Below are positions 17,888 through 25,689 of a stretch of DNA of 64,000 nucleotides, piece by piece (the stretch's first letter is position 1; each line of letters begins with the position of its first letter). The stretch spans positions 3,782,001 through 3,846,000 of the forward strand of contig NZ_CP036287.1 in the NCBI RefSeq assembly GCF_007748095.1, given 5' to 3'. A model generated the notes under the pieces. The model had not been told where the DNA came from. It searched no databases and saw only the letters and a list, made by a program, of their open reading frames with translations. A program made the position numbers and the translations under genes. This DNA comes from Engelhardtia mirabilis. Lineage in GTDB: Bacteria > Planctomycetota > UBA1135 > GCA-002686595.

Positions 17888-18883
17888 ATGCAGCGCACAG
17901 TCATCGCAGCGATCGCGGCCATTCCCCTGGCCGCGGCTGCCTTCGCCTTCCCCGCCCCGGTCGAGGGCGTCGAGCCCGGCGACAAGGTCGAGTACAGCTT
18001 CCGGAACCCGATCGTCGGAGCCCTGGGCCAGTCGGACATGTCCGACTTCCTCGGCAAGCCCGTGCTGATCGAGTTCTGGGGCACCAGGTGACCCTCCTGC
18101 GTCGGGGGGTCCGTGCCGGCCTCCGTCAAGTTGTCGCAGGAATTCGAAGGCGAGCTCGTGGTGCTCTTCGTCGAGAGTCAGAACACGCCCCAGCCCGAGG
18201 CGGAGCGCTTCGTCTACGAGCGCGGTTGGATGGCCGGCAACGGCCTGTGGACCCACGAGCGGCCGTGTAGCTCGGGCAGCGGAACCCTGCCGAGCTGCGT
18301 GCTGCTCGGCATCGACGGGAAGGTCCTGATGAAGGGCAACCCGGGCAGCATCAAGAGCGACCTCGAGGACGCCATCGCCGACCAGATCGACCTGGCGAAG
18401 GAGCTGCCCGAGGGTGCGCCGAGTTCCGCCAAGAAGGCCTGGAAGGCGTTCGCGGAGCGCGACTACATGGACGCCCTCGACGGGCTGGCGAAGATCGAGG
18501 CCAAGGGCCGTGAAGACGCCGCCGGTGCCGCGCAATTGCGCGCACAGGTCGAGGCCAAGATCGACCTCGAGCTGGCCCGCATCGATCGCCTGTTGGAACT
18601 CGGCTACCCGCTCGATGCCCTGGTGCTGGCCACCGAGCTCGATGGACTCCTCGCGGAGCACCCGACCTTCGGTCCGCGCGCTGCCGCAGCCCTGGCGATG
18701 TTCGAAGCCGAGGACCTGCAACCCGAGCTCGAGGCCGCCCAGGCGTTCGACAAGATCTACGCCAAGGTCCGCGAGGACGGAGTCGACGACTCGCGCAAGA
18801 AGCTCGAGAAGTTCGCCGAGAAGTACGCCGGCAGCAAGGCCGCCGAGCGTGCGAGCCACCTCGCATCGATCGCCAAGGACTGA
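17888..18883 (+). CDS. Probable selenoprotein: secreted thioredoxin-fold protein with Sec-x-x-Cys active site
   Basis: One 331-residue frame runs from the ATG at 17888 to 18883 if the in-frame TGA at 18089-18091 is read as selenocysteine. Residues 1-24 are a signal peptide. Next comes a thioredoxin/TlpA fold with VLIEFWGTR, then U68-P-S-C71, where relatives have C-x-x-C, then VGGSVPASVKLSQEF and the beta-strand LVVLFVES. A cysteine pair follows in ERPCSSGSGTLPSC. Residues of about 165-331 are a helical, TPR-like tail. The sequence upstream and downstream of the TGA belongs to one fold, and the TGA falls exactly on the catalytic residue, which argues against a random nonsense mutation. A SECIS-like hairpin follows at the right distance. 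Likely role: extracytoplasmic thiol or peroxide redox. Alternatives are a TGC-to-TGA pseudogene or a sequencing error. Confidence 0.85.
18092..18140 (+). promoter_or_regulatory. Putative bacterial SECIS hairpin
   Basis: Directly after the TGA, pairs 105-109 with 120-124, then U110-G119 and C111-G118, and C103-G125 past a bulged G104 (add 18000), form a stem of 7-8 bp. The 6-nt loop CGUGCC starts 21 nt after the TGA and has G as its second base. An outer helix, CCTGCG (18096-18101) with CGCAGG (18135-18140), closes it. Distance, loop size and loop G fit published bacterial SECIS rules. The folding was done by eye. Confidence 0.6.
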
Positions 18884-18987
18884 AGCGAGCGCGACTCGAG
18901 CCCCAGAGGCCAGGACGCCTCAGATGTCTGACCGGCGCCGCCGCCCGATCCCGATCGGTCGGTGGCGTCTCCCGTTCGTGGATCCGC

Positions 18988-19890
18988 TCAGAAGCAGACG
19001 GCCAGCTCGCACACCCGCTCAGGCTCGGCGAACAGGCTCTCGAGATCCGCGGCCGAGAAGCCCAGGTGTCGCACGGCCAGGTGACCTCGCAGCTTGCTCT
19101 CGTCGCGCGACTGCGGATCGGCGGCCCAGTGGGCCAATTCGTCGGCGAGGTGCGCGACGACCGCGGCGTCGCGATGGTCGCTGATCGCGAAGGGTCGGTG
19201 ATGCAGAGCCACGGCCGTGTCGAGGTGACCGGGCAGACCCCACTCACGAACCAGCAAGGCCCCGATGTCGCAGTGCAGCTCGTCCACGACCGAGTGGAAG
19301 ACGTCGGCGGGCAGGTTCTCGCCGATGGTCTTCTCCACATCGCCGAGGAGCTGGATCACGACCGGCCGCCCGACGTCGTGTAGCAGCCCCTCGAGCATTC
19401 CGGACTCGGCCAACCCGCCGCGCAGGATCGCGATGTTCTTGGCGTAGATCCCGGCGATGGCCGAGTGCAACCACAGGCGTCGGACCATCTCCGAATGGCG
19501 GCTGGAGGCCCGGAAGACCTGGTTCTTGAGCATCAACGCCAGGGCGATCTCGGACAGGGCCCTGGCCCCCAGGCGCGTCACGGCCTGCCCCACCGTTTCG
19601 ATCGCAATGGTCGGCGCGTAGGCCGCCGAGTTGGAAACGCGCAGGATCCGCGCCGCCAGGGCCGGGTCGCGGGAGACGATGCCGACGACCGCCTCGACCC
19701 TGTAGTCCTCCTCGCGACAGAGTTCCAACAGGCGCACCACACTCTGGTTGAGCACCGGCACTTCGATCTCGCCGGAGCCCAGGCCGTGCACGAGGATCTC
19801 TGAGATCTGTTCCGCCGAGGCGTCGGCGCCGAAGTCGTCGGGGATCGGGAGCATCGCAGGGGGATTCGAGTACGGATCCACCCTCCGCAT
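18988..19890 (-). CDS. HDOD domain signalling protein
   Basis: A 300-residue protein from the ATG at 19890; the ATG at 19854 would give 288 residues and is equally possible. An HDOD domain fills most of it: LNQSVVRLLELCREEDYRVE, ILRVSNSAAYAP, VTRLGARALSEIALALMLKN, LWLHSAIAGIYAKNIA and GLLHDVGRPVV. HDOD proteins resemble HD phosphohydrolases but usually lack catalytic metal ligands and serve as signalling scaffolds, often with cyclic-di-GMP or motility systems. The gene lies 52 bp downstream of the lipid-transport auxiliary lipoprotein and may share its transcript. A functional link to that operon is not evident. Confidence 0.85.
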   Translation of the reverse strand: MRRVDPYSNPPAMLPIPDDFGADASAEQISEILVHGLGSGEIEVPVLNQSVVRLLELCREEDYRVEAVVGIVSRDPALAARILRVSNSAAYAPTIAIETVGQAVTRLGARALSEIALALMLKNQVFRASSRHSEMVRRLWLHSAIAGIYAKNIAILRGGLAESGMLEGLLHDVGRPVVIQLLGDVEKTIGENLPADVFHSVVDELHCDIGALLVREWGLPGHLDTAVALHHRPFAISDHRDAAVVAHLADELAHWAADPQSRDESKLRGHLAVRHLGFSAADLESLFAEPERVCELAVCF

Positions 19891-19942
19891 CGACCGCCCC
19901 CAGGCGGGACCTGAGGGTCGCGCCCCATAAAATCCGGGCCCT

Positions 19943-20557
19943 TCAGCGAAAGGCCGTACGAGCCACGCCGCGGGCCGCCAACTCGTCCTCGACGGCGGCC
20001 AACAGCAGCTGCACCTGGTCCGCCAATTCCGCGCCCAAGGCCCGCACCAGGGCGCCCGGATCGTCGTCGGCAACCGGCTCGGACGCGCTGAATTGCCGTT
20101 GCAACACGACCCTGCCGCGACGGTCGACGAGGGTCGCGCGAAGGCCCACTTCGGCGCGGGTGTCCGTGGCGCGCAGCTCGCCGAACTGCTCCAGGGTCAC
20201 CGACAGGCTCCACTCCGCGGCGGCGGGTGCGGCGCCCACCCCCGGCGCGGCGGCGAGGGCCGCTTCGAGACCGCGGGCCAGCAGGCCAGCGGGATCTTCG
20301 CTCCAGCGCCGATCCTCGCGAAAGCCCACCTCCCCGGCCCCGTCGCGCCAAACCATGCGCTCGCGCAGGTGCCCCACCACTCGCACCGGCTGCAGCTCGA
20401 TCAAGTAGACCTCGTCGGCGTCGGGCTGGGCCGCTTCGAGGTTGGCATCGAAGGCGGCGGTAGCCGAGAAGTAGCGCGGCTCGATCCCCGGCCCACCGAG
20501 GCAGGAGGCCAGGACGGCGCAGGCGAGCGCGGCGACGGTGATCGGATAGCGGCCCAT
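19943..20557 (-). CDS. ABC-type transport auxiliary lipoprotein (PqiC/ABC_trans_aux-like)
   Basis: A 204-residue lipoprotein. The ATG at 20557 is preferred because it opens MGRYPITVAALACAVLASC, a lipoprotein signal with lipobox L-A-S-C19. A TTG at 20578 overlapping the mlaD stop is an alternative. The body has the ABC_trans_aux character: an early Y-F-S segment, VYLIELQPVRVVGHLRERMV, a W-S-L-S-V-T-L-E-Q-F-G-E strand and a closing helix (GALVRALGAELADQVQLLLA). In gammaproteobacteria PqiC-like lipoproteins work with MCE proteins. Its place directly after the MCE gene supports the same partnership in lipid transport across the periplasm. Confidence 0.75.
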   Translation of the reverse strand: MGRYPITVAALACAVLASCLGGPGIEPRYFSATAAFDANLEAAQPDADEVYLIELQPVRVVGHLRERMVWRDGAGEVGFREDRRWSEDPAGLLARGLEAALAAAPGVGAAPAAAEWSLSVTLEQFGELRATDTRAEVGLRATLVDRRGRVVLQRQFSASEPVADDDPGALVRALGAELADQVQLLLAAVEDELAARGVARTAFR

Positions 20558-20574
20558 GGTGGATAGTCCGTTGC

Positions 20575-21570
20575 TCAAGGTTGGCGTCCGCGCAGGAGCG
20601 ACGAGGGATCGCGCTCCAACAACTCGGCCAGGCGTCGAAGCGCGCCCAGCGTCTCGCCCAACTCCGAGAGCTCCACGCGCAGATCGCGGGCCAGGAGTCG
20701 GCTCTCGTCGGTCAAGGACTCCACCGAGACGCTCGCCGCGCGAATCGCCGAGCCGGTCTCGGCCAGGTCCACCCGCGCCGCGGAGGCCGCCTCGCGCGCA
20801 TCGACCACCGCCGGCCCGAGGGGCTCGAGCGCGGTCGAGACCTGCGCCGTGAGCGCGCGCACGTCCTCCACCGCCAGGCGCAGGTCCCCGACCAGCTGCG
20901 CGGTCTCCAGGGCGCTCAGGTCCTGGGCCAGGTCCCGGACCGCGCCCAGGGTCGCGCGAGTGTCGGCCCCGATGGACTCGACGTCGAGGCTCTCGAGCGC
21001 GCCGTCCAAGCGGTTGACCAGGTCGTTGGTCGACTTGAGCAGCTCCGGCATCGAGTCGAGGGTCTCGGCCAGGGTGCTGCCGAGGGACGCGAGGGTCGAC
21101 TCGGTGCTCGGCACGTGGTTCCAGGGCACGGTGAAGTCGTAGACGGGCTCTGGCATGCGCTCGGTGTCGAACACGTCGGCCTCGAGGTAGGCGATGCCCG
21201 TGATCCCCGAGCGCGAGAGCTGCACCCGCAGGCCCTCGATCTCGAAGTTCAAGCCGGTGCTGACGGTCGGCAGTTGCTCGAGCAAGCCCAGGCTCTTGAC
21301 CGTCTCGAAGAAGATCTCGCTGGTCACGGCCACGTCGGTGCGGTTGGGCGCGAAGCCGATCTTCTCCACCCGCCCCAGGGTCACCCCGCGGTACTTGACC
21401 GGCGACCCCACGTCGAGCCCCTCGACCGACTCGCCGAAGTAGCTGACCACTTCGAAGGTCTCGCGCGAGATCCGCTCGGCCCCGAAGTAGGTCAAGGCAC
21501 CGAAGCCCATGGCGGCCGATCCCACTACGAACAGGCCCAGTTTCCAGTGGTTGGCGGGATTGACGATCAT
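20575..21570 (-). CDS. mlaD: MlaD/MCE family lipid-transport protein
   Basis: A 331-residue protein with one N-terminal membrane helix (residues 8-28, KLGLFVVGSAAMGFGALTYF), then an MCE domain recognised by VGSPVKYRGVTLGRVEKIGF. A long helical C-terminus follows (about residues 180-331). MCE proteins form periplasmic rings that carry phospholipids between membranes. The first four bases overlap the mlaF stop (ATGA), so translation is coupled. The long tail is more like PqiB/YebT or actinobacterial Mce proteins than the short MlaD of Escherichia coli, and could form a tube across the periplasm. Confidence 0.88.
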   Translation of the reverse strand: MIVNPANHWKLGLFVVGSAAMGFGALTYFGAERISRETFEVVSYFGESVEGLDVGSPVKYRGVTLGRVEKIGFAPNRTDVAVTSEIFFETVKSLGLLEQLPTVSTGLNFEIEGLRVQLSRSGITGIAYLEADVFDTERMPEPVYDFTVPWNHVPSTESTLASLGSTLAETLDSMPELLKSTNDLVNRLDGALESLDVESIGADTRATLGAVRDLAQDLSALETAQLVGDLRLAVEDVRALTAQVSTALEPLGPAVVDAREAASAARVDLAETGSAIRAASVSVESLTDESRLLARDLRVELSELGETLGALRRLAELLERDPSSLLRGRQP

Positions 21571-22361
21571 GGCTGGACTTGCGCGGGCTGGGCGTCCGAC
21601 TGGCTCGACCGAAGAGAATGCTCGGCGTGGAAGAAGGCGCGCACCCGCGGATCCTTGGACTTGTCGCGCAGGACGGTGGGACGACCGCGGGCCACGATGC
21701 CCTTCGTATCGCGGTGGAGCAACACGCAGTCGGTGCCGATCCGATAGACGCTCTGCAGCTCGTGGGTCACGATCACGACGGTGATCCCCAGGTTCCGGTT
21801 GAGGGTCAGGATCAGATCGTCCAAGGCCGCGCTCGTGACCGGATCCAGACCGGCCGACGGCTCGTCCAGGAATAGCAGCGGCGCCTCGAGGGCGATCGCC
21901 CGGGCGATGCCGGCGCGCTTCTTCATGCCGCCCGAGAGCTCCGCCGGAAGGTGGTTCTCGTAGGACTCCAGACCCACCAGGCGCAGCTTGGCGCGGGCGA
22001 TGGTCTCGATCGCCCGCGGGTCCAGATCGGTCCAGCGCCGCAGGGGCAGAGCCACGTTCTCGAGCACCGTCATCGAGCCGAACAGCGCCGCCGATTGGAA
22101 CAGGACTCCCAGCCGCGGCGCCTCCGGAGGCAGGTACGGGTCGGGCTCGACGCGCATGATGACCTCGCCCGACATCGGCCGGTCCAGACCGATCAGGGCG
22201 CGCAACAGGGTCGACTTGCCCGTGCCGCTGCCCCCCAGCACGCACAGGACCGCGCCCCGCTCCACGGGCAGGTAGAGGTCCTCGAGAATCGGCACACCGC
22301 CCCAGCCGACAGTCAGTCGGCGGGCCTCGAGGATCGGGGGCGGTCGTTGGTCGACGTCCAA
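21567..22361 (-). CDS. mlaF: MlaF-type ABC transporter ATP-binding protein
   Basis: A 264-residue ATPase with all expected motifs: Walker A GGSGTGKST (residues 43-51), Q-loop LFQSAALFGSM, signature LSGGMKKRAGIARA, Walker B LLFLDEPSAGLD and H-loop VTHE. FQSAALFGSMTVLENVALPL is typical of the MlaF/Ttg2A group. It would power lipid transport with the MlaE-type permease, whose gene ends 3 bp upstream, and the MCE protein, whose gene overlaps its 3' end by 4 bp. Confidence 0.92.
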   Translation of the reverse strand: MDVDQRPPPILEARRLTVGWGGVPILEDLYLPVERGAVLCVLGGSGTGKSTLLRALIGLDRPMSGEVIMRVEPDPYLPPEAPRLGVLFQSAALFGSMTVLENVALPLRRWTDLDPRAIETIARAKLRLVGLESYENHLPAELSGGMKKRAGIARAIALEAPLLFLDEPSAGLDPVTSAALDDLILTLNRNLGITVVIVTHELQSVYRIGTDCVLLHRDTKGIVARGRPTVLRDKSKDPRVRAFFHAEHSLRSSQSDAQPAQVQP

Positions 22362-22364
22362 GGC

Positions 22365-23585
22365 TCAGATTCCGTAGATCCGGAAGACCCAGGTCAGGGC
22401 CGCGTCGAGCAGTACCAGGTGGAAGATCGTGGTGACGACCGCCGACGTCGTGCTGCGCCCCACGCCCTCGGCTCCGCCGCTGGTGGCCAGCCCGCGCTGG
22501 CACGCTATGGCCGCGATCACCATGGCAAAGAGCACCGACTTGATCAGCCCGCCGAGGATGTCGAGGCCGCCCACGGCGCTGAGCGTCTCGTTCCAATAAC
22601 TGATCAGGGTCAAGTCGAGCACGTAGATGCCGACCACCAGCCCGCCCAGGAGCCCCACGCCGTCCGCCATCAGGGTCAAGAGCGGCAGGGTCAGGATCAA
22701 GGCGATGAAGCGCGGCGCGACCAGGAAGCGGTAGGGCGACATGCCCAGGGTGCGCAGTGCGTCGACCTCCTCGGAGACTCGCATGGTGCCGAGCTCGGCT
22801 GCGAAGGCGGCGCCGGACCGGCCGGCCACGATGATCGCGGTCATCAAGGGACCCAGCTCCCGCACCACCGACAGGCCGACCAGGTCCGCCACGAGGATCT
22901 CGGCGCCGAAGCGCTCGAGCTGGCCGGAGGCTTGGAAGGCGAGGATCAGGCCCACCAGAAAGTTGATCGCCGCCACGATCGGCAAGGCGTCCGCGCCGTG
23001 GCGTTCGGCCAGTCGGACGACGTTGCCCCAGGGCACCGTACGCGGCGTGCGGATCGCGAGGCGCGCCTCCGCGACCAACGTCCCGATGTAGTCCGCCGCC
23101 TCACCGAGCTTGCCGAGCAGATCGTCGACCGCCGCGCCCACCTGCTCGAAGAGGCCTACACGAGCCGGCGGGGCCTTGTCGCTGGGCTTGGGTGGGTGGG
23201 CCCCGTAGAGCTCGAGCAGACCGCGCACCTTGCCGGTCGCGCCCACGATCTCGCCCTCGGCCCCGCGCTCGCGCAGGTCGCCAATCAACTGGATCAACAG
23301 CGCCGCGCTGCCGCCGTCCATGCCCCGCACCCCGGACAGGTCGAGCTCGTAGTGACCGACCGGGCCGTCCTCGACCATCGACCGAACCCGGCGCCATGAG
23401 CGGTAGCAGGCCTGGAAGCGCAGCTCCCCTTCGAAGCGCAGCCGACGACTGCTGCCGCCGGTGCCGTCCTCGAGACGAACAGTGAAGGGCGGACCGAAGC
23501 TCGGGATGCCCGCGCCTGTCTCTCCCTCGACCCCTTGCGGGGGGCCGCTCCCGGGGTCAGCGGTCGTCGTTCTCCGCCGTTCCAC
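22365..23585 (-). CDS. mlaE: MlaE-type permease with N-terminal STAS domain
   Basis: A 406-residue protein from a GTG at 23585. Residues of about 35-150 form a STAS-like domain (YELDLSGVRGMDGGSAALLI), and residues 150-406 are the MlaE permease with about five to six helices. Typical phrases are LPIVAAINFLVGLILAFQAS, VVRELGPLMTAIIVAGRSG and AAFAAELGTMRVSEEVDAL. In enterobacteria the STAS protein is a separate subunit (MlaB); a fused STAS-permease occurs in other phyla. The gene starts 29 bp inside the 3' end of the secreted-protein gene upstream, which makes a tight operon with mlaF, mlaD and the lipoprotein. Confidence 0.9.
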   Translation of the reverse strand: MERRRTTTADPGSGPPQGVEGETGAGIPSFGPPFTVRLEDGTGGSSRRLRFEGELRFQACYRSWRRVRSMVEDGPVGHYELDLSGVRGMDGGSAALLIQLIGDLRERGAEGEIVGATGKVRGLLELYGAHPPKPSDKAPPARVGLFEQVGAAVDDLLGKLGEAADYIGTLVAEARLAIRTPRTVPWGNVVRLAERHGADALPIVAAINFLVGLILAFQASGQLERFGAEILVADLVGLSVVRELGPLMTAIIVAGRSGAAFAAELGTMRVSEEVDALRTLGMSPYRFLVAPRFIALILTLPLLTLMADGVGLLGGLVVGIYVLDLTLISYWNETLSAVGGLDILGGLIKSVLFAMVIAAIACQRGLATSGGAEGVGRSTTSAVVTTIFHLVLLDAALTWVFRIYGI

Positions 23586-24732
23586 TGGCCTGGCCCGTCG
23601 TGGTCATGTTCTCCCAAGGTCCCGTCAGATCTTCCGACGCCTCGAAGCCGCTCAGCACGAAGCGCACGCTCTCGATGCGTTCGTCCGCACCGATGCGTAC
23701 GAGCGAGCGCCGTTCCGCGAACAGGGGCAGGCCGGTCTGCATGTCGAGCAGGTAGCGCGTCTCCTCGCGGATCGCGAACATCTCGGCCAGGGAGGGCGCG
23801 GCTTCGTTGTCCTTCAGGCGCCGGCGCAGGGCCGCCAGGTCCGTCTCCAGGATCGCGTCGGCCTGCTCGTGGACCAGCTCACGGGTCCAGCGCACTTCCA
23901 TGCGGTGGTTCTCCTCGTCGTGGAACACCGGCGCGAGGACGGACAGGGCGGGCAGGGGCGCTGCCCCGACCGGGTTGACGAAGAAGTCCTCCCAGCGACG
24001 GTCCTCGTTCATGCGATAGGTCCGGCCCAAGGGCTCGAACAGGATCGTGGGCTCCTCGAGCAGGGTGTACTCGATCAGCTCGGGGGTCGCGAAGGCGCTG
24101 CGCACGGTCGAACGCGCGCGCTCCTTGATGGCGTGGAAGTAGTTCCCGGCGTCGATCTCGCGCACCGCTCGCTCCACCGCCCCCTCGGCGGCGGCGGCGG
24201 CGGCCTCGGCGTCGTCGAGAATCATCGTGCGGTACTTGGGGCTGATCACGATGTCGTAGGAGAGCCCCGTGCGCAGCTCGGCCACTCCCTTGTCGGCGGC
24301 CTGGTCGATCAAGCTGCCCGTGTTGAGCTCGCGGGTCCACTGGGCCGGCGCGGCCTGCCAGCGCAGCACCCGGTTCCCCTTGTCGTCCACCTCCAGCACC
24401 GTCATGGTCACGGCCCCGTGGTGCTCCGAGTCGGCCACGACGTTGCCCACGTCGACCCGATAGCGCGACCAGGTCCGCTCGTAGACCAGGGGCTCGGTCG
24501 GCAGGTCCGCGGGCATCTCGATCTTGGGCGAGCGACGGTTGCTGCCCTCCTCCTGGACCGACGACACGACCGCGGCACGACCCGTGGCCGGCTCGGGCGG
24601 CGGCGCGGGGTCTGCCACGGCAGCCTGCAGCACGGGAACCGCCAGCGCAGAGGGCTGCAGTTCGGTCGAGGTGGCGGAACCACCGCCCGGAATGGACGCG
24701 GCGAGGGATACGAGCAGGGAAGCAATCAACAT
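23557..24732 (-). CDS. Secreted protein of unknown function, first gene of the Mla-like operon
   Basis: A 391-residue protein. The first 20 or so residues form a signal peptide (MLIASLLVSLAASIPGGGSA). A proline/alanine-rich linker follows, then a mixed domain from about residue 75 (ERTWSRYRVDVGNVVADSEH, TVLEVDDKGNRVLRWQ, ILFEPLGRTYRMNEDRRWED). No catalytic motif or known family is recognised. Its 3' end overlaps the STAS-permease gene by 29 bp, so it may be a periplasmic component of the lipid-transport machine or just co-regulated. A TAGGCT hexamer lies 61 nt upstream. It diverges from the response-regulator gene across 188 bp. Confidence 0.65.
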   Translation of the reverse strand: MLIASLLVSLAASIPGGGSATSTELQPSALAVPVLQAAVADPAPPPEPATGRAAVVSSVQEEGSNRRSPKIEMPADLPTEPLVYERTWSRYRVDVGNVVADSEHHGAVTMTVLEVDDKGNRVLRWQAAPAQWTRELNTGSLIDQAADKGVAELRTGLSYDIVISPKYRTMILDDAEAAAAAAEGAVERAVREIDAGNYFHAIKERARSTVRSAFATPELIEYTLLEEPTILFEPLGRTYRMNEDRRWEDFFVNPVGAAPLPALSVLAPVFHDEENHRMEVRWTRELVHEQADAILETDLAALRRRLKDNEAAPSLAEMFAIREETRYLLDMQTGLPLFAERRSLVRIGADERIESVRFVLSGFEASEDLTGPWENMTTTGQASGTAENDDR

Positions 24733-24793
24733 CGGCGCAGTTCGCTGAGGGCCGGGTGGAAGGCGCGGGCGCAGGACCGACCGCGGACCCGGG

Positions 24794-24799
24794 AGCCTA
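24794..24799 (-). promoter_or_regulatory. Putative -10 element (TAGGCT) of the Mla-like operon
   Basis: Minus-strand TAGGCT in the context GGTTAGGCTC, 61 nt before the ATG at 24732, in the 188-bp divergent region shared with the two-component system. Confidence 0.35.
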
Positions 24800-24908
24800 A
24801 CCGCTCGCGCCCGCGGAGTGACGTCCTGGACCGGTCTGAGCGGCGCTGCGATTCCCCCGTTACGCCCCCGTGACCGCCCCCGGTGATCCGCCGGCCGCCC
24901 CCCAGGGT

Positions 24909-24914
24909 TAGCAT
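24909..24914 (+). promoter_or_regulatory. Putative -10 element (TAGCAT) at leaderless spacing
   Basis: The context GGTTAGCATC is identical over ten bases to the one before recQ. The hexamer ends 6 nt before the ATG at 24921, so transcription would begin at the start codon. Confidence 0.5.
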
Positions 24915-24920
24915 CGGACC

Positions 24921-25679
24921 ATGCCCCTTGCGAGACTGCTCGTGGTCGAGGACGACGACGCCATCCGTCGCGGTCTGGTCGACGCCCTCCAGTTCGCCGG
25001 CTACGCCGTTTCCGAAGCGCCCGACGGCCGTCGAGCGGTCGAGCTCGGCGCGACCGGTAGCCACGACCTGGTGCTGCTCGACGTGATGCTTCCGGAATTC
25101 GACGGCTTCGAGGTCCTGCGCCAGTTGCGCGCCTTCCAGCCCCTGCTGCCGGTCATCTTCCTGACGGCGAGGGGCTCGGAGGAGGATCGGGTCCGCGGTC
25201 TGCGCGGAGGGGCCGACGACTACGTGGTCAAGCCCTTCAGCACCGGCGAGCTCCTGGCGCGGGTCGAGGCGGTCCTGCGGCGCTCGGCGGAACGCCCCCA
25301 CGCGGTGCCCCAGCTGCGGGTCGCCGGGCGCACGATCGACTTCGAGCGCCGCGAGGTCTCCCTGCCCGACGGATCCCGCGCCCAACTGACCGAGCGCGAA
25401 TCCGACCTCCTCCAGCACCTGGCCATCAACCGTGAGCGCGCCGTGTCGCGCGAGGAGCTCTTGCGCTGCGTCTGGGGCATCGATCCACGGGGAGTCCAGA
25501 CCCGCACCGTGGACATGACCATCGCGCGCCTGCGCGAGCACCTCGGGGACAGCGGCGGCGAGCCCGAGGTCGTCCTGACCGTGCGCGCGAAGGGCTACGC
25601 GCTGGGCAACGTCGATTCCACCACCGCCGCCGGTGCCGGCGAGCTTCCGGCGACCGACGCGGACGCATCGCCAGCCTGA
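24921..25679 (+). CDS. OmpR/PhoB-family response regulator
   Basis: A 252-residue protein. Residues 1-120 are a receiver domain with acidic pocket E10-D11-D12, phosphoacceptor D54, T82 and K104 in VKPFSTGE. Residues of about 130-230 are a winged-helix DNA-binding domain (LTERESDLLQHLAINRERAV, then RTVDMTIARLREHLGD and VRAKGYAL). The histidine kinase gene starts 10 bp downstream, so they form a two-component pair. The last 20 residues are a loose Ala/Thr tail. Targets are unknown; the divergent Mla-like operon is the nearest candidate. Confidence 0.93.
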   Translation: MPLARLLVVEDDDAIRRGLVDALQFAGYAVSEAPDGRRAVELGATGSHDLVLLDVMLPEFDGFEVLRQLRAFQPLLPVIFLTARGSEEDRVRGLRGGADDYVVKPFSTGELLARVEAVLRRSAERPHAVPQLRVAGRTIDFERREVSLPDGSRAQLTERESDLLQHLAINRERAVSREELLRCVWGIDPRGVQTRTVDMTIARLREHLGDSGGEPEVVLTVRAKGYALGNVDSTTAAGAGELPATDADASPA

Positions 25680-25689
25680 TCCAGGTGCG

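Noticed and set aside
18113..18883. Separate short gene starting after the TGA
   Set aside because: It begins in the middle of a thioredoxin fold, has no ribosome-binding site and lacks the first active-site residue. Joining it with the upstream frame gives a complete domain.
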